From: Stomorhina lunata
Taxonomy: Eukaryota > Arthropoda > Insecta > Diptera > Rhiniidae
Length of the DNA: 64,000 nt
Assembly (NCBI GenBank): GCA_933228675.1
Contig: OW121743.1
Coordinates: 89,356,438 to 89,420,437 of the forward strand
Reading direction: 5' to 3'
Both the position numbers and the translations under genes were made by a program. Under the pieces are notes generated by a model, which was not told where the DNA came from, did no database searches, and saw only the letters and a program-made list of their open reading frames with translations. Below, piece by piece: positions 54,590-64,000 of the stretch (position 1 is its first letter; each line of letters begins with the position of its first letter).

Positions 54590-55165
54590 CGGCTTCTGGT
54601 AGTATGGGCCTGGTTCCAATGAAGGAGAGCTAAGGTCAAAAAAGCACGTCAATTTCGATCAAATGTAAAGGTTTTGCTGACAGTTTTTTTTCGATTACTG
54701 GGGCGTTGTGAAGCACATAACACATGTCCGTAAGGTCATTAAGGAGTATTAACTTGAAATTCTGCGCCGCTTAAGACTACGAAGAAAAATGTAAAGGAAT
54801 TATGGAAAAAAATGCATGGCTTTTGCATCACGACAATGAACCTGCTCACTAGTCATTGCATTTTCGTAATTTTTTGGCCAAAACAACTCCGCAATCATGC
54901 CTCAGCCACCTTATTTCCCAGATTTGTCCTCACTGAGACTTTTTCCTGTTCCCAAGTTTGAAGAGATCCATTAAAAAAACGGCGTTTTGAAACGATTAAG
55001 GAGATACAAACCAAATCGATGAGAGACTTCAAGCACTTCAAGCATACCAAAAAGTGTATAACAGAACTGCTTCGAGGACTGGAAAAAACTCTTGCACAAG
55101 TGTATTATATTTGAGGAGGACTACTTTAAAGGCGACAACATAGAAATTTATAAATTAGTAAATAT
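54590..55165 (+). pseudogene. mariner transposase, C-terminal half, decayed
   Basis: Blocks in order: SASGSMGLVPMKES, KVLLTVFFDYWGVVKHI, VIKEY and LEILRRLR, ELWKK, LHHDNEPAH (second catalytic D), FRNFLAKTTP, SCLSHLISQI (MPQPPYSPDL region, frame-shifted), LFP and LKRSI, CFEDWKKLLHKCIIFEEDYF and KGDNIEIYKLVNIF. The HHDN and 'CFEDWKK...DYFKGD' motifs are those of DD34D mariners. Stops and shifts throughout. Confidence 0.85.
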
Positions 55166-55220
55166 TTTTTAGGAAAAATTAAAATTCACTTTATTTTTTG
55201 AACAGACAGATCTCCCATAC

Positions 55221-56569
55221 GATTAATTTTGGGGAACTAAATTTCAAATGGGTATCAAAAAGCATCAATGAATTGTCATTAGAGAGTAATGTTAACTTGT
55301 TATGTAAATTCCTACAGAACTAAGAAGGAGAAGTTGTTGAAGTTTTATATAAGTAGTTTTTGAGCCTCTGAAATCATCGTAGCAAAGTTAGAAGGCTTTC
55401 CGGGCAACTAATTAATCTTTCTTATATAGAGTTTATGACATTTAATGCCCTATACAGTGTAAGTTTTTCCCTGATTTCATAATTTTTCAGTGCACATATG
55501 CCTATCATTAGAAACACAAAATATTTCACAATTATTCATTTAATTTTCATTAAATTGTGCAATTGTAACATTTGATAATTAAAGGCGTGTAACTCGACAT
55601 ATGAACCTATTATTTGGTATTTGGTTATTCCTTTCTTTAAACAATGAGTTAATGTATGTTATTCGTACCATTTGGTGAACTACATTTTTTGTAAAAAATT
55701 ACACCCAGTAAATGCAAAACATTGTAATTATCGTAAATTATGTAAAACAAAAAAATACACAAAATAATTAAAAATTCCCACCAACGACGACTAATGATCC
55801 AAAAAAGAAAAAAACAAAGTTCATAAAAAAATGAAATAGAAGGAGGTGTATTTTTGGTGTTTCTATTTGCAGCCCTTAAAAACCCAGCTAAAAAGCAGAA
55901 AAATCAGAAAAGGCGTAAAAAGCGTTTAGGCCTTAATTACGTTTTCTTGGAAATTAAGAAATTGTTGTAGAGACAAAGAAAAACATACAGTAAAAATAGC
56001 AAAATCATTAATTACTTATTTTTTTTTTTCGTTTAATTTGAGTATTTATTGGAGTCAACAATAGATTTAGGACAGAAGATAAGACTTTAAGGAAATCTTA
56101 TTTTTAATCTCAAAATTGAATATCAGATTTTATGTTAACCAAACTGAAACTGTTATCATAAAATTATGTATTAAGGTAATGGAATTTTCCTCAAATCGAT
56201 AGAACAGACAGTCAAAATAAACGAAAAAATTCACACTTTTTAAATGCAAATTATTTAAAAAATTAAAGACTTGAAAAACTTTTTCATTGATATTATTATA
56301 GAGAATTTATGAACAAAAAAGATCTTTAATGTTTAAACAATGAATTTTCTAATATTTTGTAATGTTTACAAAATAATTTACACACATTTTTGGTATAATT
56401 TATCAATTTAATTAGAGTAGTTTTGTTTTTTCCAAGTAATATTTTAAAGTTTAGATACCAACTGTGAAGATGCTAAATATGGCTATAATGCTTTAATCAA
56501 ATATTTAGACAAGAAATTTAATTTATATTAAAAACTAGCTCAGACCCGGCGTTGTCCGTCGTGGCGGTT
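55221..56569. other. AT-rich sequence; possible repeat end at 56,530
   Basis: No gene recognised. The words aaactagctcagacccggcg at 56,532 resemble a sequence common at ends of dispersed insect repeats and stand directly before the 31-bp array; tentative. Confidence 0.35.
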
Positions 56570-57844
56570 GCTCAAGTTTTCTATAGAAAAGTTGGCGATC
56601 GCTCAAAATTTCTATAGAAAAGTTGTCGATCGCTCAAGTTTTCTTTAGAAAAGTTGGCGATCGCTCATGTTTTCTAAAGAAAAGTTGGCGATCGCTCAAG
56701 TTTTCTATAGAGAAGTTGGCGATCGCTCAAGTTTTCTAAAGAAAAGTTGGCGATCGCTCAAGTTTTCTTTAGAAAAGTTGGCGATCGCTCAAGTTTTCTA
56801 AAGAAAAGTTGGCGATCGCTCAAGTTTTCTTTAGAAAAGTTGGCGATCGCTTAAGTTTTCTTTAGAAAAGTTGGCGATCGCTCAAATTTTCTAAAGAAAA
56901 GTTGGCGATCGCTCAAGTTTTCTAAAGAAAAGTTGGCGATCGCTCAAATTTCCTAAGGAAAAGTTGGCGATCGCTCAAGTTTTCTTAAGAAAAGTTGGCG
57001 ATCGCTCAAGTTTTCTAAAGAAAAGTTGGCGATCGCTCAAGTTTTCTAAAGAAAAGTTGGCTATCGCTCAAGTTTTCTAAGGAAAAGTTGGCGATCGCTC
57101 AAGTTTTCTAAAGAAAAGTTGGCAATCGCTCAAGCTTTTTATAGAAAAGTTGGCGATCGCCTAAGTTTTCTATAGAAAAGTTGGCGATCGCCCTAGTTTT
57201 CTATAGAAAAGTTGGCGATCGCCCTAGTTTTCTATAGAAAAGTTGGCGATCGCCCTAGTTTTCTATAGAAAAGTTGGCGATCGCCCTAGTTTTCTATAGA
57301 AAAGTTGGCGATCGCCCTAGTTTTCTATAGAAAAGTTGGCGATCGCCCTAGTTTTCTATAGAAAAGTTGGCGATCGCCCTAGTTTTCTATAGAAAAGTTG
57401 GCGATCGCCCTAGTTTTCTATAGAAAAGTTGGCGATCGCCCTAGTTTTCTATAGAAAAGTTGGCGATCGCCCTAGTTTTCTATAGAAAAGTTGGCGATCG
57501 CCCTAGTTTTCTATAGAAAAGTTGGCGATCGCCCTGGTTTTCTATAGAAAAGTTGGCGATCGCCCTGGTTTTCTATAGAAAAGTTGGCGATCGCCCTGGT
57601 TTTCTATAGAAAAGTTGGCGATCGCCCTGGTTTTCTATAGAAAAGTTGGCGATCGCCCTGGTTTTCTATAGAAAAGTTGGCGATCGCCTATGTTTTCTAT
57701 AGAAAAGTTGGCGATCGCCTAAGTTTTCTATAGAAAAGTTGGCGATCGCCTACGTTTTCTATAGAAAAGTTGGCGATCGCCTACGTTTTCTATAGAAAAG
57801 TTGGCGATCGCCTAAGTTTTCTATAGAAAAGTTGGCGATCCCTA
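56570..57844 (+). repeat. 31-bp minisatellite with GCGATCGC in nearly every unit (left segment)
   Basis: Unit: gttttctatagaaaagttgg then cgatcgcccta, period 31 bp, about 41 units. Each unit carries the self-complementary octamer gcgatcgc and a second palindrome, ttttctatagaaaa. Sub-types are in blocks: 'gctcaag ttttctaaag' (to 57,120), 'gccctag' (57,185-57,530), 'gccctgg' (57,535-57,665), then 'gcctaag/gcctacg'. The array continues at 62,513 beyond an inserted element. Confidence 0.95.
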
Positions 57845-58629
57845 CACTCAGAAAAAAGACATGTACTAAATTTGAGGAAAAATAATTCCTTAAAAATAGT
57901 AAAAAAATTTCCTTATTCAGAGTAAATTTTTACTCAAAACTAGGAAAAATTGTTACAATCTAGTAAAAAATACTTCATTTAACTAAAAAATGTATAGTTC
58001 ATATTCTAAAAAATAGTTAATATTTTTCCATAGAAAAATTGCACTAATTTTGTAAAATATTATTTATTTTAGGGAAGTTTTTGTTAAAAACTAGTAAATA
58101 TGTCCTAAATTTTAGTTCATCATATCGTAAAACTAAGTAATATTGAGTTAAGTTCAAAAAATTTAATTGAGTAAACGATTTACTCAAAAATAGTTCATAA
58201 AATTGTGCTTACTTAAAATCTGGAAGTTGTTGTCGTAAATTTAAGTTCATTATTTTAAATAAATTTAGAAACATTTTCTTAAACATGCATTTCAAGATCA
58301 AGACTTTCTTTATTTTAAGAAAATTTTCTTTTAAATAAGTTCAGATAAATTACAACGTCCAATAGTATACAATTTTCTTATAATAGGTAAAATTGTAATA
58401 ATTTATTTAAAGTTATATACTAATATTTAAGAAAATTTTTCTAAAAATTAGTTCAGATAAATCAGAATAAACCATGTTCAAATTTATGAAGTTATTGAGT
58501 AAAATTTTAATAATTTCATGAAAGTTATATACCTCTATTTAGGAAAAATTTCCTAAAAATTAGTTAAAATTTTCCTAAAAAATAGTTCATATGTTTATTA
58601 AAAAATATATGTCAATAAATTATTTTCAT

Positions 58630-59570
58630 TATTTTATATTATTATTTTCATTTTCATGGTGAGACGTATTTTTTCTGTATTCTTTTATAAAATCGTGTTT
58701 GTGATATTTTCTTTGGGTGTTAATAAAACTAAATACCGCGGGCAGCTTTTGTGTCCTGTTACACGTAGAACGGGGACCCAGCATTACCAATGGTAAGTCC
58801 ATGTTCCAGTTGGTTGAGTCTTTGCATTTCAGTACTGCCTTCAATGTACCATGCATACGTTCAATCATTCCATTGCCTTGCAGTGGTTCTGAAATGTTTA
58901 TTCCTTTAGGTGAGTTCCTGGAATATGTTGTGATCTTCAAGGGAACGCCAAAATTGGATAATAAATTTGATATTTATGCTTGTGCCACAGTTTCGCTTTT
59001 AATATCTTTAATTGGTGCTACTTGTGGCCATCAAGTAAACCGATCGATGCTTGTTAGCAAGTATCTGTACTCGTTTGACGGCGGCAGAGGTCCAACGATG
59101 TAAGTTTGAAATAAGTTTTGTTTTGTTGTTAACCATACCTTTTAATTCCTCATCTTTTTGTTGTGCTCTAGCTTCACCACAAGAGTCAATTATTATCGTG
59201 TTTACTGTCTCAACACGCGATAGAAAATCGGGAAAATCTGTACCTTTTATATGTCGTAAATCAGTTGCATACTAGCTTTTGTAGGGCAGCTGCCTAGGGT
59301 AATGTGGATCGGTTTTCTCTGGCTTTTGCTTAAAAGGACTATTGGCTTATGATCGGTGTAAATAATGAGGTGCCTTCCCTCTATGTGGTCTTGTAAGTAT
59401 TTAACTCCTTTTTAAACTGCTAATAGTTCTTTTGAATACGCGCTCCACTGCTGTTGAGACTGTGTTTGTTAAAAAAAACCTTATGGCTAATGTTGTCGAC
59501 TACTTGACTTAAAACAGCATCTAGGCAGATGTTGATGCATCGACCGAGAGAGTTAATAAAAACGTTATCG
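58630..59570 (-). pseudogene. Ty3/Gypsy-type pol fragment: RNase H and integrase
   Basis: Minus strand, reading down from 59,570: SVDAST (first RNase H aspartate, about 59,535), then degenerate RNase H including EKTDPHYPRQLPYKS, a stop, YATDLRHIKGTDFPDFLSR, VETVNTI. Next the integrase core: IVGPLPPSNEYRYLLTSIDR, WPQVAPIKDIKSETVAQA, SNLLSNFGVPLKITTYS, NGMIERMHGTLKAV (catalytic glutamate kept), DLPLVMLGPRSTCN. The zinc-binding segment and first integrase aspartate are deleted at the junction near 59,100; the second aspartate is lost (TTYS where TTDR is usual). Several stops. No LTRs, gag or env recognised. Confidence 0.85.
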
Positions 59571-60548
59571 TGGGGATGACCGACCAATTTTATCATCCGC
59601 AGAAATTATAGAATGTTCAGTAACCACAATTGCATCAATAACTCGTTTAAAACCAGTGCCAAGTACCTTTAATCTTCAGATTCGTACGCAAATTAGCTAA
59701 TTTATACATGACATGTGTAGCTGTCCTATTATGGTAAAATAATTTTTTTATCGGATTTTATGCCAGCTGCACTTACCAAAACCATAAGTCGGTGTATTCC
59801 TCTTTAAAATCTGGTATCCATATAATGGTAAGTCTATTCATGTCATTTTCATTATAACTTTTTGATTAAATATTTATCTTTATTATCTAAGGTACTTCGG
59901 CCAAATTTTGAACTCTGCAATCTTACAGCGTTCAAGCATCATTTTCGTCTTTTTAATTTACCTTTCGACGTCTCTCGACCCTAATTTTTTGCTTTTAAAT
60001 TAATTCCAATGCTTAAAACGTAAGCAAGTTGTGTGACTCCCAATAATAAAAACATCAAGCTTTTCTTGCATTTGCTTCCACATGCTCCACATCACAGTCT
60101 TTATATTTTTAGCAGTCGTTTTCTTCAAATGAAAAAGGTTATCGGACTTCCCTGCAAATCAACTTTTTGGGAAACAAACAATGTAAGTGATGCATTATCT
60201 ATGCCTTTAGAACACTATTTCCTTAGTTTTATATTAGGACGGGTCGTTTTTTTATGTTTGCCAGGAAGTTGTTATATACATAGTAAATTTCATAATTCAA
60301 CGTCAAATTTAAAGAACAAGGGACTTAGTGACAGAGATTAAAATAACCCAAAAGCGATCTTCCAAATGTAGAGTTATTGGATTAAGGTAATTTTTTTTTC
60401 TTAAATAAAATTAATGGGCAAGTATTTAAGGTAAATAAATTTTTAGATTGAGCTTTTGCGTAATGCATTGGTAAGTATCTAAAATAAAAAAAATATTATA
60501 GGTGTTTTAAAGTACCAGGTTTTTGTAGGGCTTACAGTAAGGGGCAAA
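59571..60548. other. Interior of the TIR element, nothing recognised
   Basis: The 102-residue frame at 60,033-60,341 shows no known domain. Some of 59,571-59,720 may be further decayed pol sequence. Confidence 0.4.
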
Positions 60549-60855
60549 ACTTAACACATTATTTATTAATACAAAATCGAAAAAATTGTAGGTAAAAATC
60601 AAAGTCCTTGTTTGGTATAAATTTGGTTCCTTTAGCCAAACACTTTTATTTACTCATGTTCATTGACCATCAGATGGACGAATATAAGCCGAACCGGGTC
60701 AGATTGTCGGAAATGGACATGGGTTGATAAAAGTGTTGGGCTATATGAACGAAATTTATACCAAACAACTATTTTTGATATTTAATGTAATTAACTTTTA
60801 AACATTATTTTCTTAAATTTTTTCGATTTAGTAGTAATAAAAATAAATAATGTAT
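60549..60855. repeat. Palindromic MITE-like repeat, about 300 bp
   Basis: Left arm words acacattatttatta, aatcgaaaaaatt, tttggtataaatttggttc and aaacacttttat are mirrored in the right arm (tgttgggctatatgaacg, aaatttataccaaaca, aattttttcgattt, aaataatgtatttt). The centre is near 60,690 (catcagatgg region). No coding sequence. Confidence 0.7.
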
Positions 60856-61830
60856 TTTACTAATTATCAGTTAAAGAGTTTATTTCCCCAACTAACTGTA
60901 TGCTCTAAATAAATAATATATATTAAACACCTATACTATATTTTATATTTTTTGCAAAATGACCTTTGATTAGTTAAATTGGGAAGACTAAGGACCTTTA
61001 GTGTTCCGTAGCCAAAGATGCCGTGTGTCACAAAGAGAGTCGCTTCCATGTTATTTTTATCAAAATAAGTAACAATTTGACTATGAAAAGGCTTTAATAT
61101 TTTTCAATGTATTATACTGCAGTTAATTCTGAAGTACGATTTTTTTATTTATTTATCTTATAAAATTTGTCTTCATTAATAAATACATTAATATAAATAC
61201 TTATTTTCCAATAACTCACATCATGAACCAAAATTCTTTTATATTGAAGTTAATATTGCATTTTCAAATAAATAAATTTTTAAACTTGTAAAAGAATATC
61301 AGATATTTATAGGCAAAGAATGGGTAATGAAATACATTGAGTCATTGTCCGAAGTTATTTAAATTGGAAGAAACACAAATACGAATGTCGGGAAGTTTCA
61401 AAGCTACTTCATCCATTTTTTATTTCTATGACTTTTAATTTATTGTATTTTTTTTACAAGTTATTGATTGAAATTTTGGTAAAACCAAAAATACTCTAGT
61501 TTTTTCCCATAAGAACTAATTTTACAGTTTTGGTTCGGAAGCTGTACGCCTACCCCTAATGCAATCTAAATAAAATTTGTATAACATATTTGTTTGTTAG
61601 GGAAAACATTTCTTCGGGAAATTTAAGGTAACATTTAAAAACAAGGTGCACTCTAAATTATATATTATTCTTATTATATTATTTTTTATTTAATTATGTA
61701 TATGTATTTATGTTATTAAAAATATTTTTGTAAAGTTATGAAAAGATATTAATAAAAATACTTTACTCGTATACCATTTTTTATACTTTTATTTTATAAA
61801 GGGGATAAATATATTTTAGAAAATAATTTT
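60856..61830. other. Interior of the TIR element, nothing recognised
   Basis: AT-rich; no gene or known repeat recognised. Confidence 0.4.
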
Positions 61831-62512
61831 ACTTAATTTTAGTACTTCTTTTGTATTATTTAGGAAATATATATTTCAGATCAGTATATAACTTACTGAA
61901 AACTAGAAATAAGTTTTATTAATGTAGGAAATATTTCATACTAGAAATGAATATTTTATTATATATAAAGATTAAACTTGTTTATTTTCTGACTGTTTTT
62001 CTCACTTTTAAGGAAAATATTTCCTTAAAATTATACATTTTTTATAAGATCAAAATAAATAATTTACTGAATTTCAGTAATCTTTTTCTACTGTCGTAGA
62101 AAATTTGAAATTGAAAATTTGAAAATTTTACTGCAGTTTTTACTTGATTTAAGTAAAAATAAATTATCTTTTAACTAAAATGAAGGAAAATTTTCCTTAC
62201 TTATAGCATTGCTAAATATTTATCTGAACTAAATTAAAGGAAATATTTACTTGTTTTTAGGAAGTTTTCAGATAAAATATGTACTAAATTATAGTATTTT
62301 TTTTAATTTTTTAAGTTAAATTTTATTTGATTTTAGTTAAAATTTGTTTAATATAAGAAATTTTGTTAAAAACTTAAGGAATTTTTTTTCTTGGAATTAA
62401 GGAATTTTTTTACTCAATTGCTGTAAAAAACGGCTTTGGCGCCATACGACAACCATTTTTTCCTCAAATTTAGTAAATTTTCCTAGATTTTAGTTCATTT
62501 TTTTTCTGAGTG

Positions 62513-62712
62513 TAAGTTTTCTATAGAAAAGTTAGCGATCGCCTAAGTTTTCTATAGAAAAGTTGGCGATCGCCTAAGTTTTCTATAGAAAAGTTGGCGA
62601 TCGCCTAAGTTTTGTATAGAAAAGTTGGCGATCGCCCTAGTTGTCTATAGAAAGTTGGCGATCGCTTTAGATATAGGCGATCGCTTTTTTTGTAGGCGAT
62701 CGCTATAGTCGT
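62513..62712 (+). repeat. 31-bp GCGATCGC minisatellite (right segment)
   Basis: About six more units of the 56,570 array (gttttctatagaaaagttgg and cgatcgcctaa), decaying at the end into 'aggcgatcgctttttttgta' half-units. Confidence 0.92.
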
Positions 62713-63286
62713 GATGAAAACCCGGGTTTTTTTCCATTTTAAAATCCATTAACATGAAAATACTATTAAAAAATTCTCTTCCATTAATGTTTTACCATTC
62801 ATTCATTGCTAATTTGGTTATTGACATGTGTTCCAAACAATATAATTAGTTTTTTATTCCATTTTGGCTTTAAAAATAAAATGTTTGCACTATTCTTAAA
62901 ACGATTGCCAGACATGCTGGGAAGATATAAATAAATTTATAGAAAATTCAATTTTTATAGCAAAATTTTCACACTATGTACTTATATAAAACGCACATCT
63001 TGATACCGGGAGGTTAAGATCATCGATCTGCTGCCATCGGCATGATCATCAGCAAGAAAAAACAAAATCGATTTGATCTTTAACGTAAGCGCGTATGGTT
63101 TAGGATGAGGCCCCTCAAGAGGTTATGAGAACATGAAATATTTATAGTTTCTTTAAATTTTCAGACGTTGTGCGTTATGTCAGTGGGTTTGCTGATTTTT
63201 TTAGTTTTTGTTTTATTTGGACTTTTTTTTCTGTTTTATAGAAAACGGATATGAAATATTAAAAAATTTCAATTGTTGTTTAATTT
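62713..63286. other. Unassigned sequence
   Basis: No gene or known repeat recognised. It includes 'gatcatcgatctgctgccat' and an aacccgggtt palindrome (62,729-62,738). Confidence 0.4.
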
Positions 63287-64000
63287 ATGTGTGTGAAGAT
63301 AAATTCGAATTTAACTAGCAAAGACAAAAACCACATATTTTAACAGAGCCACATTAACAGTTAACAGAGGTCTGTTAATCACTTAACATTTAGATGTAAA
63401 GTGACAATAAATTCGGAATTTAATAAAAAACTGAATAATTGGGCCATATTATTGAATGGTTCCACTATACCACTATATACAAACGGTGAACTAAGGGGTA
63501 TTTTATGGAACTGTTATAGTGGGATATCTGAGATAATTACCGAATTTGAGAAAAAGTGGAAAAAGTAAAACTCTACATACATATAAAATGAAATTTTTGA
63601 GGAAATTCTGGAGAGGATTTCTCGAGTTACGTGAATGGTTCCAATATACCACTATATAGAAATGATGGCCTAATGGGTATATTATGGAACTGTTATAGTG
63701 GGATATCTGAGATAATTACCGAATTTGAGAAAAAGTGGAAAAAGTAAAACTCTACATACATATAAAATGAAATTTTTGAGGAAATTCTGGAGAGGATTTC
63801 TCGAGTTACGTGAATGGTTCCAATATTCCACTATATAGAAATGGTGGCCTAATGGGTATATTATGGAACTGTTATAGTGGGATATCTGAGATAATTACCG
63901 AATTTGAGAAAAAGTTGAAAAAGTAAAACTCTACATACATATAAAATGAAATTTTTGAAGAAATTCTGGAGAGGATTTCTCGAGTTACGTGAATGGTTCC
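63287..64000 (+). mobile_element. FoldBack-type transposon, left arm, cut by window end
   Basis: The terminal ~45 bp (atgtgtgtgaagataaattc then gaatttaactagcaaagac) are identical to the FoldBack at 9927. About 130 bp of diverged distal arm follow, then a tandem array with exact 179-bp period ('atggttcc' at 63,455, 63,634, 63,813 and 63,992). The monomer is a distant relative of the 170-bp one (both have 'ccactatat' near the start and 'ataatta/ataatct' later). The rest lies outside the window. Confidence 0.85.

Larger units (their letters stand above)
53087..55220 (+). mobile_element. mariner (DD34D) relic with minisatellite inside
   Basis: Left terminus about 53,093-53,119 (tgttcaaaaaataaggtgaa) and right terminus about 55,182-55,205 (ttcactttattttttgaaca) are inverted repeats of each other. 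The 3' half of a mariner transposase lies before the right end. The 5' half is degenerate and about 1.1 kb of AT minisatellite (53,430-54,535) occupies the middle. Confidence 0.75.
57845..62512. mobile_element. 4,668-bp TIR element inserted in the 31-bp array
   Basis: Left end cactcagaaaaaagacatgt; right end read inwards cactcagaaaaaaaatgaac. Both arms then share 'actaaatttgaggaaaaa' and continue as degenerate AT-rich inverted arms of several hundred bp ('ccttaaaaatagtaaaaaaa' left, 'ttttttactcaattgctg' / 'ggaattaaggaatttttt' right). It is flanked by TA (57,843-57,844; 62,513-62,514); removing it and one TA restores the minisatellite register. No transposase seen. The interior holds a Ty3/Gypsy pol relic and a palindromic MITE. 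Superfamily unknown; the CAC ends and 2-bp duplication would allow a CACTA-related or Tc1/mariner-related non-autonomous element. Confidence 0.75.

Noticed and set aside
60033..60341. 102-residue plus-strand frame
   Set aside because: No domain or motif recognised; composition like surrounding non-coding DNA.
57845..62512. Polinton/Maverick or viral element because of long terminal arms and an integrase
   Set aside because: The integrase is a decayed Ty3/Gypsy type with adjacent RNase H; no polymerase B, packaging ATPase or capsid seen; the target duplication is TA, not 6 bp.

Overview
This is a gene-poor, extremely AT-rich stretch of eukaryotic DNA, best explained as intergenic or heterochromatin-like sequence of a dipteran fly. 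That inference rests on a DD41D 'rosa-type' mariner family, Jockey-like and other LINEs, a tRNA-derived SINE, a FoldBack element and Helentron/DINE-like repeats; the species cannot be named from sequence alone. I see no intact host gene, no rRNA, and no bacterial-type operon or CRISPR. Nearly every protein-like stretch is a broken transposon gene.

Layout: 1-3.7 kb holds a 236-bp repeat pair, a LINE 3' fragment and a SINE fragment. 3.7-6.8 kb is a 31/32-bp AT minisatellite. 7.7-9.3 kb is a DD41D mariner copy inside a Helentron-like repeat. 9.4-17.9 kb is a LINE reverse transcriptase gene split by a 6.8-kb FoldBack element with 9-bp target duplications. 18.5-20 kb is a Helentron-like repeat inserted into another copy of itself. 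21-24.7 kb is a dead DUF4817-type transposase abutting a 28-bp minisatellite. 26-29.3 kb holds a Helentron-like copy carrying a palindromic hAT-like MITE, then a second DD41D mariner inside a LINE 3' end. 31-35 kb holds another Helentron-like copy and a Jockey-like LINE interrupted by a tRNA-Ala-derived SINE.

37-47.4 kb is a mosaic of 'tctatagaaaa' AT minisatellites and short Penelope-like terminal fragments, including a giant palindrome centred near 45,580. 47.6-55.2 kb holds a TA-flanked TIR element, a 358-bp triplication, and DD37E-like and DD34D mariner relics. 56.5-62.7 kb is a 31-bp minisatellite with a GCGATCGC octamer in nearly every unit, split by a 4.67-kb TIR element that carries Ty3/Gypsy pol debris. 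The window ends inside the left arm of a second FoldBack element.

The most notable signal is a family of six Penelope-like fragments carrying a type I hammerhead ribozyme motif. The copy at 46,609-46,654 (minus) keeps every core residue, a perfect 5-bp stem I, a perfect 5-bp stem II and a GUC cleavage site. The same family's terminal sequence recurs inside the AT minisatellites, suggesting the satellites grew from Penelope-like ends. All coordinates come from reading by eye; boundaries of degenerate repeats are approximate.
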